DNA of 27,274 nt from Oscillospiraceae bacterium (GTDB lineage: Bacteria; Bacillota_A; Clostridia; Oscillospirales; CAG-272): assembly GCA_015064665.1 (NCBI GenBank), contig SVRU01000035.1, positions 1 through 27,274 on the forward strand, read 5' to 3'. The notes under the pieces are model-generated. The model saw only the letters and a list, made by a program, of their open reading frames with translations. It was not told the DNA's origin and searched no databases. This document shows positions 7,842-15,958 of this stretch, one piece after another. Every line of letters starts with the position of its first letter. Within the stretch, counting starts at the first letter, position 1. A program made the position numbers and the translations under genes.

Positions 7842-8948
7842 TTACTGAACTTTAGTGCCGCATTCAAGACAGAATTTTGCAGCAGGATCAAGCTTCGTTC
7901 CGCAATTTGTACAGAATTTAGCCTGATTGATGGGTGAACCGCAGCCCGGGCAAAATTTTGCTCCCTGAGGTGCGACGGTACCGCATTGAGCACAAGCTCT
8001 GCCCTGCGAAGGCTGCTCTGCGCTTTGCTGAGCAGAAAGCGAAGTATTAGTTACCCTGTTAACCTCGTTCATTACACCAAGCCCCACACCAAGTCCAAGA
8101 CCTGCGTTTATCAGCGTGCCGCCCGTGCCGCTGTTAGATGCGGCATTTTCAAGAACGTCGTATTTTCTCTCTTCCTGATAGGTATATCCCTCAACGTTAC
8201 GGGCATAAGCGCGCGCCTCGCTAAGCTTTCTGAGCTTATATGATTCAGCTTCAACCTCAGCTCTAACGTCGCGAAGCTTTGCAAGATCGTCTTCACTTGC
8301 AACGATAGTATCTACGTAAAAATGTGTAAGCTCAATTCCAAGATCATCAAGACGGGCATTCAGATTTGCAACCATATCTGCAGAAAGAGAGCTGAGTTGT
8401 GTTGAAATCTCAAGAATGCTAATGCCTTTATTGACGATAGCCATTGCAATGGTTTCCTTGATTGAGGACATCATTGCGCCTTTGATTGCGCGGCTTACGG
8501 AGGAAACGGAATACTCGTGGAGCTGACCGACGACTTTAACCACAAATTTTCTTGAATCCTTTACCTTTACACCGGTCTGACCGCTTGCCTTAACATCGAT
8601 TATAATATTATACTTCGGATCTTCAACGGTAATCGGAGAGTTAGTTCCCCATACCATATCAAGAACCGATACTTTATTTATGTAAAATACTTCGCAGGAA
8701 AAAGGCGTTTTGCCGCCAAATAAAGATGCAAAAATTCTCTTAAAAAAAGGAAGATTATCCGAATTCAAGGAATGTCTGCCGGATGCAAACAAATCAAGAG
8801 CCTGCCCGTCCTTATAAAACAGCGCCTCTTGCGATTCGTTTACTATAAGCTGAGATTTTGCATTAAAATTTTCTACCGTACTTTTGACAACAAGAGTGTT
8901 GTTGTCCATTTCACATTTAATAACATCAAGAGTGTCCTTATTTATCAT
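7842..8948 (-). CDS. SPFH/band 7 domain protein with C-terminal zinc ribbons (YdjI-like)
   Basis: A 368-residue protein. Residues about 30-250 form an SPFH/band 7 domain of the YdjI ('virion core protein') type: SQLIVNESQEALFYKDGQ, the GRHSLNSDNLPFFK segment, the central VKVVGQLHEYSVSSV region, and the VDTIVASEDDLAKLRDVRAEVEAE helix. A glycine-rich linker (GTLINAGLGLGVGLGV) leads to two zinc ribbons built on CAQC, CPGC, CTNC and CLEC pairs at the extreme C-terminus. In Bacillus subtilis YdjI is encoded with PspA and the zinc-ribbon protein YdjG and takes part in a membrane-associated stress complex. Here it heads an operon with a membrane protein, YidD and another zinc-ribbon protein, and no PspA is visible. 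The ribosome site is poor (GAAGCAGAC). The start is kept because the N-terminus aligns with the usual family beginning. Confidence 0.85.
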   Translation of the reverse strand: MINKDTLDVIKCEMDNNTLVVKSTVENFNAKSQLIVNESQEALFYKDGQALDLFASGRHSLNSDNLPFFKRIFASLFGGKTPFSCEVFYINKVSVLDMVWGTNSPITVEDPKYNIIIDVKASGQTGVKVKDSRKFVVKVVGQLHEYSVSSVSRAIKGAMMSSIKETIAMAIVNKGISILEISTQLSSLSADMVANLNARLDDLGIELTHFYVDTIVASEDDLAKLRDVRAEVEAESYKLRKLSEARAYARNVEGYTYQEERKYDVLENAASNSGTGGTLINAGLGLGVGLGVMNEVNRVTNTSLSAQQSAEQPSQGRACAQCGTVAPQGAKFCPGCGSPINQAKFCTNCGTKLDPAAKFCLECGTKVQ

Positions 8949-9048
8949 TGTCTGCTTCGCTTTCTATAAACTATTTCATATGGAGTTTTGCTATGACTGT
9001 TTGTACAAATTTTACAAAAAAATTCCTTTATTTTCCTTTATTATATAT

Positions 9049-9077
9049 ATTATAGTACTAAGATTTATATTTGTCAA
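9049..9077 (-). promoter_or_regulatory. Sigma-A promoter of the SPFH-YidD operon
   Basis: On the minus strand TTGACA (9072-9077), 17 bases and TATAAT (9049-9054) match consensus exactly. The leader to the start codon is about 95 bases long, unusually long compared with the other operons here, and AT-rich without an evident riboswitch. Confidence 0.85.
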
Positions 9078-9124
9078 TTAATTTTAAACAAATTATGACA
9101 AAATTATGGAAAATAAATCACTTT

Positions 9125-10906
9125 TCAGATAACATATTCCGAAATCTCTGCTCTTCTTGAATTAAGTACGTTTTGGAAACATTCGATTCCGCGCTCATAG
9201 TTTCTCGCTCTCCAAAGCTCTGAAAATTCGCCGTATATTTCGTCAATATCGGCAATAAGCCGCTTTGCGTGTTCGGAATCAAGTTTTTTATTCACTCTGA
9301 CTTTGCACAACTCAGCCGATAACACTACCGATTTCATATTTACGAGTATTTCCCGCTTATAATCCGAGTCAAAATCAATCTTTCTAATATCCTCCATAAT
9401 CTCGTTCATATATCGTATGAGATTATTAAAGTAAAAATCCACGTCTCTATAATTTTTAAGATCAAAAAGATGGAAATACCCTGTTTTTTCAAGCGGGAAT
9501 GGGAAAAGCTGACCGCACATCGTTCCGCAGTGAATTCTGTCAGGCTCGAGAAGATAGTAGTTTGAAGCTCTGTAGAGATAATCCGAAATTTTGACGCCTC
9601 CGAAACGGAATGTATCAACGAAATTCATAGCTCCCCTTATAAATCCGACCTTGAAATTTTCTCCGTTTTGCTCCTCGCCGGTGTTCCAGGCATACTGACC
9701 GCCAAGCGCCGCGGGAATAAAGCTCCATACACCGAAATGCGGATGCCCCTCGTAACCCATACCCCAGTCGGTAAGAAGATAACCCATAGCACCGTATTTT
9801 TTGCCAACCTCGCCTGCGGTGCGCAGATTAAACGATGTCACGTCAAATCTTCCCGTAAAGCTAAAATGAGTATTACAGGACGGACAAACGTAAAAATCTG
9901 CCCCCTTATCCCGAAGTGCCGCGCAATGCTCCGCCATACGCTGAGATTGAATAAGCTCATATCCCCATTCCATAGCAATAGCGCCCTTTGGAATTCTTTT
10001 GAAGGATTCCGGATAATTTATTATCATATCTGCCCAGAACTGCAATCTCTTTCCGTACTTTTTTCCGATGCGCTCGTTAATATCACAGAGATAATCCATA
10101 AAGAAACCGTCTATACCGCGCTCGCGGCATATCTGTTCAAGCTCGTACTTTCCAAGTCCGTAAGCCTCATCCAAACCGACGTTTACGTATCCCGAACTGA
10201 AGTATGGCAAAAGTGAGTCAAATATGTCGTCAACAAGCTGGCGGGACTCGTCAAGAAGAGGGTTAATAGTGCCGGTCGGCTCAACACCCGCGCCTACAGC
10301 GAGGTGTTTATACTCATCGCGCGAAAGCCATTTTTTCATATGGCCAAGACAGTTTTGGTTTGGTACAAGGTCGATATGGCGCTCAGCGCAGTATTTATCA
10401 AGCTCGCATATATCCTCAGGAGTGAGGCAATTTATCCCCTCGGTTGCTTTAGGCAAAAGCGGATATTTAAAGCAAAAATCTTCCATATAAAGCTGAAGCT
10501 CATTATATTTTAAAAGCGCAAGCGAATCAACCAGGTCTTTAATAGTATCAAGCTTCGGCATACGGCAGCGGCTTATATCAAGCATATATCCGCGGCGCTT
10601 GAAATCCGGCTTATCCTCGATATAAACGCAAGCAATTTTACTGCAGTTTGAGGTGAAAAAAAGCTGATAAAGACTTGTCAAGGCGCGGAATTTTCCGACG
10701 CACGCTGAATATGCGATCATAATGCCGTCCGGGCAAACGTCAAGAATATATTCTTCCTCGTCAAGCATGAGCTTCTTTTCAAATTTGATTTCATCCGACT
10801 CCTCTGCGGATTTTGCAAAATCAACGAGAGATTTTGGTTTATTAAGTCTTTTGGGCTTGAAAAAGCCTTCTTTTTCGGTTAGTTTTTGGGGATGTGGATA
10901 AATCAT
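9125..10906 (-). CDS. GH20-like beta-N-acetylhexosaminidase
   Basis: A 593-residue cytosolic protein. Residues 1-100 form the small alpha/beta domain that precedes GH20 barrels. The barrel begins with DFKRRGYMLDISRCRMP. The GH20 catalytic D-E pair is seen in VNVGLDEAYG (D246, E247), in the position of the H-x-G-x-D-E signature; the preceding His is replaced by Asn. Other barrel motifs are LVPNQNCLGHMKKW, LQFWADM, YLLTDWGMGYEGH and a C-terminal helical part. GH20 enzymes remove terminal beta-GlcNAc or GalNAc by substrate-assisted catalysis. Some relatives act on other sugars, so specificity is open. The ATG is preceded by AGGAG at 6 bases. It is transcribed divergently from the AraC gene at 11217, which may control it. 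No signal peptide is seen. Confidence 0.78.
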   Translation of the reverse strand: MIYPHPQKLTEKEGFFKPKRLNKPKSLVDFAKSAEESDEIKFEKKLMLDEEEYILDVCPDGIMIAYSACVGKFRALTSLYQLFFTSNCSKIACVYIEDKPDFKRRGYMLDISRCRMPKLDTIKDLVDSLALLKYNELQLYMEDFCFKYPLLPKATEGINCLTPEDICELDKYCAERHIDLVPNQNCLGHMKKWLSRDEYKHLAVGAGVEPTGTINPLLDESRQLVDDIFDSLLPYFSSGYVNVGLDEAYGLGKYELEQICRERGIDGFFMDYLCDINERIGKKYGKRLQFWADMIINYPESFKRIPKGAIAMEWGYELIQSQRMAEHCAALRDKGADFYVCPSCNTHFSFTGRFDVTSFNLRTAGEVGKKYGAMGYLLTDWGMGYEGHPHFGVWSFIPAALGGQYAWNTGEEQNGENFKVGFIRGAMNFVDTFRFGGVKISDYLYRASNYYLLEPDRIHCGTMCGQLFPFPLEKTGYFHLFDLKNYRDVDFYFNNLIRYMNEIMEDIRKIDFDSDYKREILVNMKSVVLSAELCKVRVNKKLDSEHAKRLIADIDEIYGEFSELWRARNYERGIECFQNVLNSRRAEISEYVI

Positions 10907-10964
10907 ACTGAACTCCTTTTTTTAATTTATTTTAAAACATTTGCAGAAAAAAATCATGCTTGAT

Positions 10965-10994
10965 TTTATACTGTAACAACTCTATTTTGAACAA
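10965..10994 (-). promoter_or_regulatory. Candidate promoter of the GH20 gene
   Basis: On the minus strand TTGTTC (10989-10994), an 18-base spacer and TATAAA (10965-10970). It is weaker than the other promoters in the window, as expected for an activator-dependent gene. Confidence 0.4.
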
Positions 10995-11161
10995 AATCAA
11001 AAAATTCAAATAAAAGGATATTGCTGCAGCTATTTAGCCGCAAAAAGCATAAATAGTTCAAAAAAAGATATATTTAAGTCAAAATCCGTTATGACAAAAG
11101 AAAATTTCAGTGTTAAAATATAAAATAGCAAACGTGAAAATAAACTATTTATTAAGTTGTA

Positions 11162-11190
11162 TTGACAAAACCCAATTAAATTGCTAATAT
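11162..11190 (+). promoter_or_regulatory. Sigma-A promoter of the AraC/TIM-barrel operon
   Basis: TTGACA (11162-11167), a 17-base spacer and TAATAT (11185-11190), followed by AAAGGGGA ahead of the ATG at 11217. Confidence 0.75.
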
Positions 11191-11216
11191 TTATTTAACA
11201 GCAAAGGGGACATAAT

Positions 11217-12161
11217 ATGAACGTTAATAAATCCGAAGATATAAAAATATCCGATTTTAAAAATGATATAAAATCCTACGAGAGCGAATGCGATATAGCT
11301 CGCGCCCCCGCGCGCGCTGCCGTTTATTCATACGCAAAGAGTACGGATGCCCCGATTTTATTCAGACATTATAAACACCTTCACACTCAAGTAAACGGTA
11401 TAGTTTCGCCGAGGATATCACACGATTTCTGTAAAATTTTCGTTTTCATTTCGGGAAACGTCAATTTTTTAATTGAAAACGTGTTATATTCGCCAAACTG
11501 CGGAAGTATTCTGACAATACGAGGCGGGGTTAGCTATCAGCCTATCTTTTACGAACAATCGAATATAGATTACTACGAAATTGATTTTCCGCCTGACTTT
11601 TTTGAATCCGTGCCAAACAACTCCCCATTTTACAATATGTTTTTTGGAGAAAAAAACGGTATGGGTTGCAATATTACTCCTTCTCATCAAACTCTGACAA
11701 ATATGTTCAAGATATTCGAAAGAATTGAAAAAGTAATAGAAAGCAATGCAAAATATTCGGATTTTCTTATTTATTCGGAACTGATTATGCTCTCGGCAAT
11801 TATATGCGACTCTCTTGAACAATCCTCAAAAACTACGGCTGAACAGAAGATTCCGAACACTTTGAAACAGGCGTTAAGTTATATTATTGAAAACTTTACT
11901 GACATTAACGATACGGAAAAAATTGCAAAGCACTGTCACATAAGCGTTTCCTACCTATGCAGGATATTCAAAAAATATCTCGGTATGACTCCCGTTGAAT
12001 ACATAAATTCTCAAAAGCTGGCAAAGGCAAGATACCTTCTAAAAAGCGGCATGAACGTCACCGAGGCATGCTTTAACGCAGGATTTAGCAGCTACAATTA
12101 TTTTATTCACTTATTCAAAAAGAACGTCGGTCAAACTCCGGGCGAATATAAAAATAACTAA
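11217..12161 (+). CDS. AraC-family transcriptional regulator
   Basis: A 314-residue regulator. The N-terminal part (about 45-150) is a cupin-like sensor domain (FIFVSGNVNFLIENVLYSP-type strands, RGGVSYQPIFYE). The C-terminal 100 residues are a double helix-turn-helix AraC domain: DTEKIAKHCHISVSYLCRIF for the first motif and VTEACFNAGFSSYNYFIHLF for the second, ending in GQTPGEYKNN. Such proteins sense sugars and activate adjacent glycosidase genes. It is divergent from the GH20 gene and 10 bases upstream of the TIM-barrel gene, so both are likely targets. The ribosome site is AGGGGA. The window has a second AraC protein at 22747. Confidence 0.92.
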   Translation: MNVNKSEDIKISDFKNDIKSYESECDIARAPARAAVYSYAKSTDAPILFRHYKHLHTQVNGIVSPRISHDFCKIFVFISGNVNFLIENVLYSPNCGSILTIRGGVSYQPIFYEQSNIDYYEIDFPPDFFESVPNNSPFYNMFFGEKNGMGCNITPSHQTLTNMFKIFERIEKVIESNAKYSDFLIYSELIMLSAIICDSLEQSSKTTAEQKIPNTLKQALSYIIENFTDINDTEKIAKHCHISVSYLCRIFKKYLGMTPVEYINSQKLAKARYLLKSGMNVTEACFNAGFSSYNYFIHLFKKNVGQTPGEYKNN

Positions 12162-12171
12162 GGAGAAAATA

Positions 12172-14235
12172 ATGAAAAAGAAAAATGATTATATCTGGAT
12201 GCCGCTGATAGGATTCGATCGCGACAAGGAAGATAAAGGTGTTGCGGAGTATCTTCAAAAAGCAGGATTTATTCCCGAAGGAATTTCGGTATTTATATTT
12301 CATCCGGATATCGTTAATCAGCACGAAGGAATGGAGCGCGAGTATCAGCTCTCATCCGACTGCTGCTCATATTTCGGCTCTCCGAGAAACGAATTTCGTG
12401 AAAGACAGGATTGGACAAACTATGATCTAAGAACTCTTGCCGGTGAGCTTGCCCGCGTCGGCATTGACGCATACCTCGGCATAGACGGAGTATATCTGAA
12501 CAACACCAGACATTACGAATGGGAGACCGACTATCCCGAGCTATTCTCGTTCGGTAAGAACGGAAGAATGAATCTCAACGTTCTTAAAAGATTCAAGGAC
12601 GGAACCTATTATGAGGATTTTTTCGCTGAAAAGGCTACGAAGGCTATACTTGATTACGGCTTTGCCGGACTTCACGTCGCGGACTTCTTCTGTCCGCCCG
12701 AGCATTCGATATGCAACGGTGATTTTTCAACCGATCTTATTGACCAGTTTATCTCGTACACAAAAATCACGCTTCCCGATGATATAACCGCGCGTCTGGG
12801 ATTTGATGAGCAGTCGGATATCGATATAAGAGCCGATTACATATGGGAAAATCTTCGACGCGAGTGGATAGATTTTTACGTATGGCGCTGGGAAAAATTC
12901 TGGTCAAAAATTTCACGCGCGCTTCATAAGAATGGCAAAAAGGTTATGATAAACAATGCCTGGTGCGCCGACCCGTTTGAAGCTATCTACCGTTACGGTA
13001 TAGATTACAAGCGTCTTTACCGGGCGGGCGTTGACGTGTTCGTTGCCGAAACCGTTTCGGACGGTCTTGAATATCTTGACGGTATCGGTGACGTATTCCG
13101 CCGTTTTATGACTATGGCGCAGCTTATGAAGGCATATTCACCGAACGATAAGCTTCTTACCCTTCTCGGTGTTAAGGACTGTACTGAGGAATGGGATATT
13201 CTTCACCACAAGCCGTTAAGACTTGAAAGAATTATGTACACACTCGGCTCGCTTTATCTTGCTTCGGAAAGACTCAAGCATTCAAGCGACGGATATATGG
13301 TCACCCTCGGTGACGGAATTACGGAAGATGAATGGAAATGGATCGGTGAAAGAACCGATATCGCATTTTCCGAGATTCCGAAAAAGATAATTGCGCCTAC
13401 TGTCATTTGGTCGGACTATGCAAACGAAGCGATGCTCGACGAGTATATAAAAACAAGACGACCCACCCTTCATAAGTTAATGTATGAAATACAGAACAGA
13501 GGCACCGCGCTCGGCGCAGTTGCGAGAACAGAGGATATTGAATCAGTTTCGGGTACTCTTTTCGTTCCTAATTTCGACCTTCTTTCAGAAGAGGAAAAGA
13601 ACAGTATTCTTTCATATGATCGCGGCGCGGTCGTATGCATCGCACCTGCAGGATATAGGGAGAGTGCTAAAATTAAATGCGATATTTCCTATATCGACGA
13701 ATATGCATCCTACAAGCTTGAGGTTTTTGCATTTAATCTTGATAATATACCCGGCATTGCGGACATACAGCCCGACGAAAAGATTCCCGAAACGGAAGAA
13801 GAGGTCAAGAATTGGCGTGACGCGGCATTCTTCCTTGACCCAATGATCTTTAGAACGGTGTCAGAATCATTTTTCTGCGCAGTTTGCCGTATTCTCTCGG
13901 CATGTGAGCCGCTTTTCGTCTCTGACGGATTCGTACTTCCGCTTCTTCTCGAGAATGGCATCTACCGTCTTTACGTTTTCAATAAAAAAGACCTTTATAA
14001 GCGTATAGAAATCCGAACTGCGCGCGGAATAAAGTCGGTAGCTTCGAAGAGTAAATACCCAATAATGCCCGTAAAATATATCAGCGATACCAAACCGACA
14101 GGTCCAAAGCTTGACGGAGCGAAGGCGGAGTCGATACGAATCGGCGAGGTATTTAACGGTATTCCCTACGGATTTGTCGGAAAAGTCCCGCCAGAGGGTG
14201 TTTCGATTTTCGACGTTGAGCTTTTTAACAACTGA
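12172..14235 (+). CDS. Unclassified TIM-barrel glycoside hydrolase-like protein
   Basis: A 687-residue cytosolic protein that I cannot place in a numbered family. The first about 400 residues look like a TIM barrel: YLGIDGVYLNN (101-111), GFAGLHVADFF (163-173), KKVMINNAWC and VDVFVAETVSDG (287-298), with acids D171 and E293 at strand ends as candidate catalytic residues. Residues about 410-540 resemble the flavodoxin/glutamine-amidotransferase-like middle domain of GH42-type enzymes (GTLFVPNFDLLSEEEKNSIL, AVVCIAPAGY). The C-terminal about 90 residues are a small beta domain (NGIYRLYVFNKKDLYKRIEIRT). It follows the AraC gene by 10 bases with a strong AGGAG site, and faces the GH20 gene across the control region. 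This suggests it acts on the same amino-sugar-containing or related glycan. A non-hydrolytic role is possible. Confidence 0.62.
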   Translation: MKKKNDYIWMPLIGFDRDKEDKGVAEYLQKAGFIPEGISVFIFHPDIVNQHEGMEREYQLSSDCCSYFGSPRNEFRERQDWTNYDLRTLAGELARVGIDAYLGIDGVYLNNTRHYEWETDYPELFSFGKNGRMNLNVLKRFKDGTYYEDFFAEKATKAILDYGFAGLHVADFFCPPEHSICNGDFSTDLIDQFISYTKITLPDDITARLGFDEQSDIDIRADYIWENLRREWIDFYVWRWEKFWSKISRALHKNGKKVMINNAWCADPFEAIYRYGIDYKRLYRAGVDVFVAETVSDGLEYLDGIGDVFRRFMTMAQLMKAYSPNDKLLTLLGVKDCTEEWDILHHKPLRLERIMYTLGSLYLASERLKHSSDGYMVTLGDGITEDEWKWIGERTDIAFSEIPKKIIAPTVIWSDYANEAMLDEYIKTRRPTLHKLMYEIQNRGTALGAVARTEDIESVSGTLFVPNFDLLSEEEKNSILSYDRGAVVCIAPAGYRESAKIKCDISYIDEYASYKLEVFAFNLDNIPGIADIQPDEKIPETEEEVKNWRDAAFFLDPMIFRTVSESFFCAVCRILSACEPLFVSDGFVLPLLLENGIYRLYVFNKKDLYKRIEIRTARGIKSVASKSKYPIMPVKYISDTKPTGPKLDGAKAESIRIGEVFNGIPYGFVGKVPPEGVSIFDVELFNN

Positions 14236-14276
14236 CGGATAGCCGTAACAATCTTCTGTTTTTAATATTTTTCATC

Positions 14277-14307
14277 GAGTTAAAATTACCAAAAATTGTT
14301 CATTATA
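14277..14307 (+). promoter_or_regulatory. Possible sigma-G-type promoter of the spore protein gene
   Basis: CATTATA (14301-14307) fits the forespore sigma-G -10 pattern CATNHTA. A GAGTTA sequence lies 18 bases upstream (14277-14282) and is only a partial match to the -35. A sigma-G promoter is expected for this gene family. Confidence 0.35.
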
Positions 14308-14352
14308 AACCGACGGATTATCGGCACAATAATAACAGAGTCAAGAAGAAAC

Positions 14353-14384
14353 CGAGCCGCAAGGAAACGGACTTCTGCGGCTCG
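14353..14384 (+). other. Stem-loop upstream of the spore protein gene
   Basis: A perfect 9-bp stem (CGAGCCGCA / TGCGGCTCG) with a 14-base loop. No T-run follows, so it is not a typical terminator. If transcription starts near 14314 it lies in the leader of the spore-protein mRNA. It may alternatively mark the end of the AraC/TIM-barrel transcript. The rest of 14236-14425 shows nothing clear. Confidence 0.5.
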
Positions 14385-14425
14385 ATGATATAGATTTAAA
14401 TTGAAAATACAGGAGATTAATTCTT

Positions 14426-14608
14426 ATGGCTAAGAATAACGAAAAGAAGGCAGCACTTGAAAACTTTAAGATGCAGGCTGCAAACGAAGTTGGCGTAAAT
14501 CTTAAGCAGGGCTACAACGGTGACCTTACCTCTAAGCAGGCCGGTTCCATCGGCGGACAGATGGTAAAGAAAATGGTTGAGTCCTACGAGAACGGCCTCA
14601 ACGGCTAA
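14426..14608 (+). CDS. Alpha/beta-type small acid-soluble spore protein
   Basis: A 60-residue protein with the family's two signatures: AANEVGVNLKQGYNGDLTSK in the first helix region, including the E-V/L-G site normally cut by the germination protease GPR, and GSIGGQMVKKMVE in the second helix. These proteins coat the DNA of the dormant forespore, change its conformation and protect it from UV and heat. They are then degraded as amino acids on germination. The length is typical. The ATG follows AGGAG at 10 bases. The gene is alone, with a possible sigma-G promoter upstream. Its presence shows that the organism is a spore former or descends from one. Confidence 0.93.
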   Translation: MAKNNEKKAALENFKMQAANEVGVNLKQGYNGDLTSKQAGSIGGQMVKKMVESYENGLNG

Positions 14609-14778
14609 GATTTTTGCTAAAAGCAAAAAATCAGTTATGATTGACCAAAGGTCAAGTTATGATTGGCTACAGCAAGTTATGAGCGCTGACGCGCGTTTGA
14701 AGTAACAACTGCACAAAGTGCATCATAACTTTTGCGCAAGCAAAATCCTAACTCTTTTGTGGCGGGCGTAACGACCGC
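14609..14778. repeat. Array of short hairpins joined by GTTATGA
   Basis: The 329-base gap 14609-14937 begins with a chain of small inverted repeats. They are GATTTTTGCT-aaa-AGCAAAAAATC (14609-14632), TTGACC-aaa-GGTCAA (14641-14655), TTGGCT-ac-AGCAA (14663-14675), GCGC-tgac-GCGC (14683-14694), GCAC-aaa-GTGC (14711-14721), TTTTGC-gcaa-GCAAAA (14730-14745) and GCGGGCG-taa-CGACCGC (14762-14778). The conserved heptamer GTTATGA occurs at 14634, 14656 and 14676, and inverted (TCATAAC) at 14723. Stems differ while the linker is conserved. A further TGCGGA/TCCGCA stem lies at 14809-14831. This resembles the short palindromic intergenic elements dispersed in many Clostridia genomes. Confidence 0.65.
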
Positions 14779-14842
14779 ATCAAAAAAACTCCTTTCCTAA
14801 GAACGAACTGCGGATTGCTGTGCCTTCCGCAAAACGAAAAAG

Positions 14843-14867
14843 ACCTCGCTCAAAATTTGGGCGAGGT
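14843..14867. terminator. Bidirectional intrinsic terminator
   Basis: The stem ACCTCGCTC / GGGCGAGGT (one G-T pair) has a loop of about seven bases. It is followed by TTTTATATT on the plus strand and by CTTTTTCGTTTT on the minus strand. It lies between the convergent spore-protein gene and the mannose-6-phosphate isomerase gene and can serve both. Confidence 0.85.
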
Positions 14868-14937
14868 TTTATATTACGTTTCAAAGCACTGTTGCTTGCA
14901 AAATGCAATGAAACACAATCAATGAATAAAGAAGACA

Positions 14938-15954
14938 TCAGTAGCATTCAATAAATTCAATATTACCTCGGATTTCAAAGGCGCCCATTGCCGAGCAAGG
15001 CTGAAAGAAATAATCGCCTCTTTTAAGCGGTCTGCGGTATCCGTCGCCAATAATCTCTCCCTCACCGTCAACGACTACATATATGGCGTAGCTATCCTCG
15101 ACGTCCGGACTGAAGCTGCCGCCATCGCATTTGATTCGATTAATAACGAAGCAAGACGTTTGCTCCGAGTCTATGAGATGCTCTACTCTGACGCCGTTTT
15201 CGCAGTATGCTATACGGGGATTAACCAAGGCTGACGGCTGATTTGAAAAATCAAAGCACTGCGTTGCAACCTCGGGGGCAATTCCGATATACATTTCCGA
15301 ATCCGAAAGCCTGTAATCACCGCACCAGCGCTCAGGTTGAATTGTAAAATCCGTAGGCTCCTGCACCTCTAAAATTAAACAGCCGGCGCCGATAGCGTGC
15401 ACGGTCTTTGCGGGAACGTGAAAAACCTCTCCCTCTTTCGGAGTCAAGCTCTTCATCAACCCCTGCATAGCATTTTTGTCGAACTCGCTGTCAGCGATAG
15501 CTTGCTTGAACGCCGCCTCGTCAACGCCGTCCTTAAATCCGAAAAACAGCTTAGCATTCTCGCGTGTGCCAAGGATAATCCAGGTTTCCGTTTTTCCGTA
15601 CTCGGAATTAAAGTGTTTCCTTGAAAAATCCCTGTCGGGATGAGCCTGAGCCGGAAGTCTGATAGCACTGTCGAGAAATTTAACCAAAATACGAAGCTTC
15701 TCCTTGCTTCCAAGCATTGCGCGCTTGTGTTTTTCGATAAGCTCGTCAAAATAAAGCTCTGAATCAATAGGTTTTGATATTCCCTCTTTGGAATTTTCCG
15801 AGTCCTTGTTTATCGCCCTGACGGCTGAAGCTATCCACTCCTCCGGGTAGAAGCCGTCATCAGAGCCGTCCTTCAAAAAGTCAGCGAAAAGCTTACCGCC
15901 GGTATATACTCGCCTGACTCTGTTTTTTTCAAAAAAGATCGGTTTCGTTATCAA
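14938..15954 (-). CDS. manA: Mannose-6-phosphate isomerase, class I
   Basis: A zinc enzyme of about 338 residues that interconverts mannose 6-phosphate and fructose 6-phosphate. It has the type I cupin architecture. Numbered from the in-frame ATG at 15972, the zinc ligands are Q109 and H111 in LPAQAHPDRDFSRKHF, E129 in GKTETW, and H192 in HVPAKTVHAIGAGCLILEVQE. Its length is like the short Firmicute ManA. The start is placed at the TTG at 15954, because GGAGG lies 9 bases before it (overlapping the kinase stop) and the protein then begins LITKPIFFEKNRVRRVYTGG, as in relatives. The ATG at 15972 lacks a site and would overlap the kinase by 14 bases. It is the last gene of the beta-mannosidase/GRE operon and would send mannose 6-phosphate to glycolysis. 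A bidirectional terminator lies 70 bases downstream. Confidence 0.9.
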   Translation of the reverse strand: MITKPIFFEKNRVRRVYTGGKLFADFLKDGSDDGFYPEEWIASAVRAINKDSENSKEGISKPIDSELYFDELIEKHKRAMLGSKEKLRILVKFLDSAIRLPAQAHPDRDFSRKHFNSEYGKTETWIILGTRENAKLFFGFKDGVDEAAFKQAIADSEFDKNAMQGLMKSLTPKEGEVFHVPAKTVHAIGAGCLILEVQEPTDFTIQPERWCGDYRLSDSEMYIGIAPEVATQCFDFSNQPSALVNPRIAYCENGVRVEHLIDSEQTSCFVINRIKCDGGSFSPDVEDSYAIYVVVDGEGEIIGDGYRRPLKRGDYFFQPCSAMGAFEIRGNIEFIECY

Positions 15955-15958
15955 CGCC

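Larger units (their letters stand above)
10907..11216. promoter_or_regulatory. Divergent AT-rich control region between GH20 gene and AraC gene
   Basis: This 310-base non-coding stretch holds two outward promoters (given separately). A central part (about 10990-11110) contains the palindromes GCTGCAGC and GCTATTTAGC and several AAAATAGTTCA/ATTTTGAACAAAAT-like stretches that might serve as regulator sites. No RNA gene or repeat element is evident. Confidence 0.5.

Noticed and set aside
8949..9048. Riboswitch in the long leader of the SPFH operon
   Set aside because: The leader is AT-rich, with no conserved aptamer core and no terminator/antiterminator pair that I can see.
9668..10216. A 182-codon plus-strand frame
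   Set aside because: It is antisense to the GH20-like gene and lacks any plausible protein features.
14353..14384. Intrinsic terminator of the TIM-barrel gene
   Set aside because: The stem is strong, but neither strand has a U-tract directly after it; it is kept only as a stem-loop.
14609..14778. CRISPR array or tRNA cluster
   Set aside because: Units are short hairpins with a 7-base linker; there are no regular spacers and no tRNA cloverleaf or anticodon arm.
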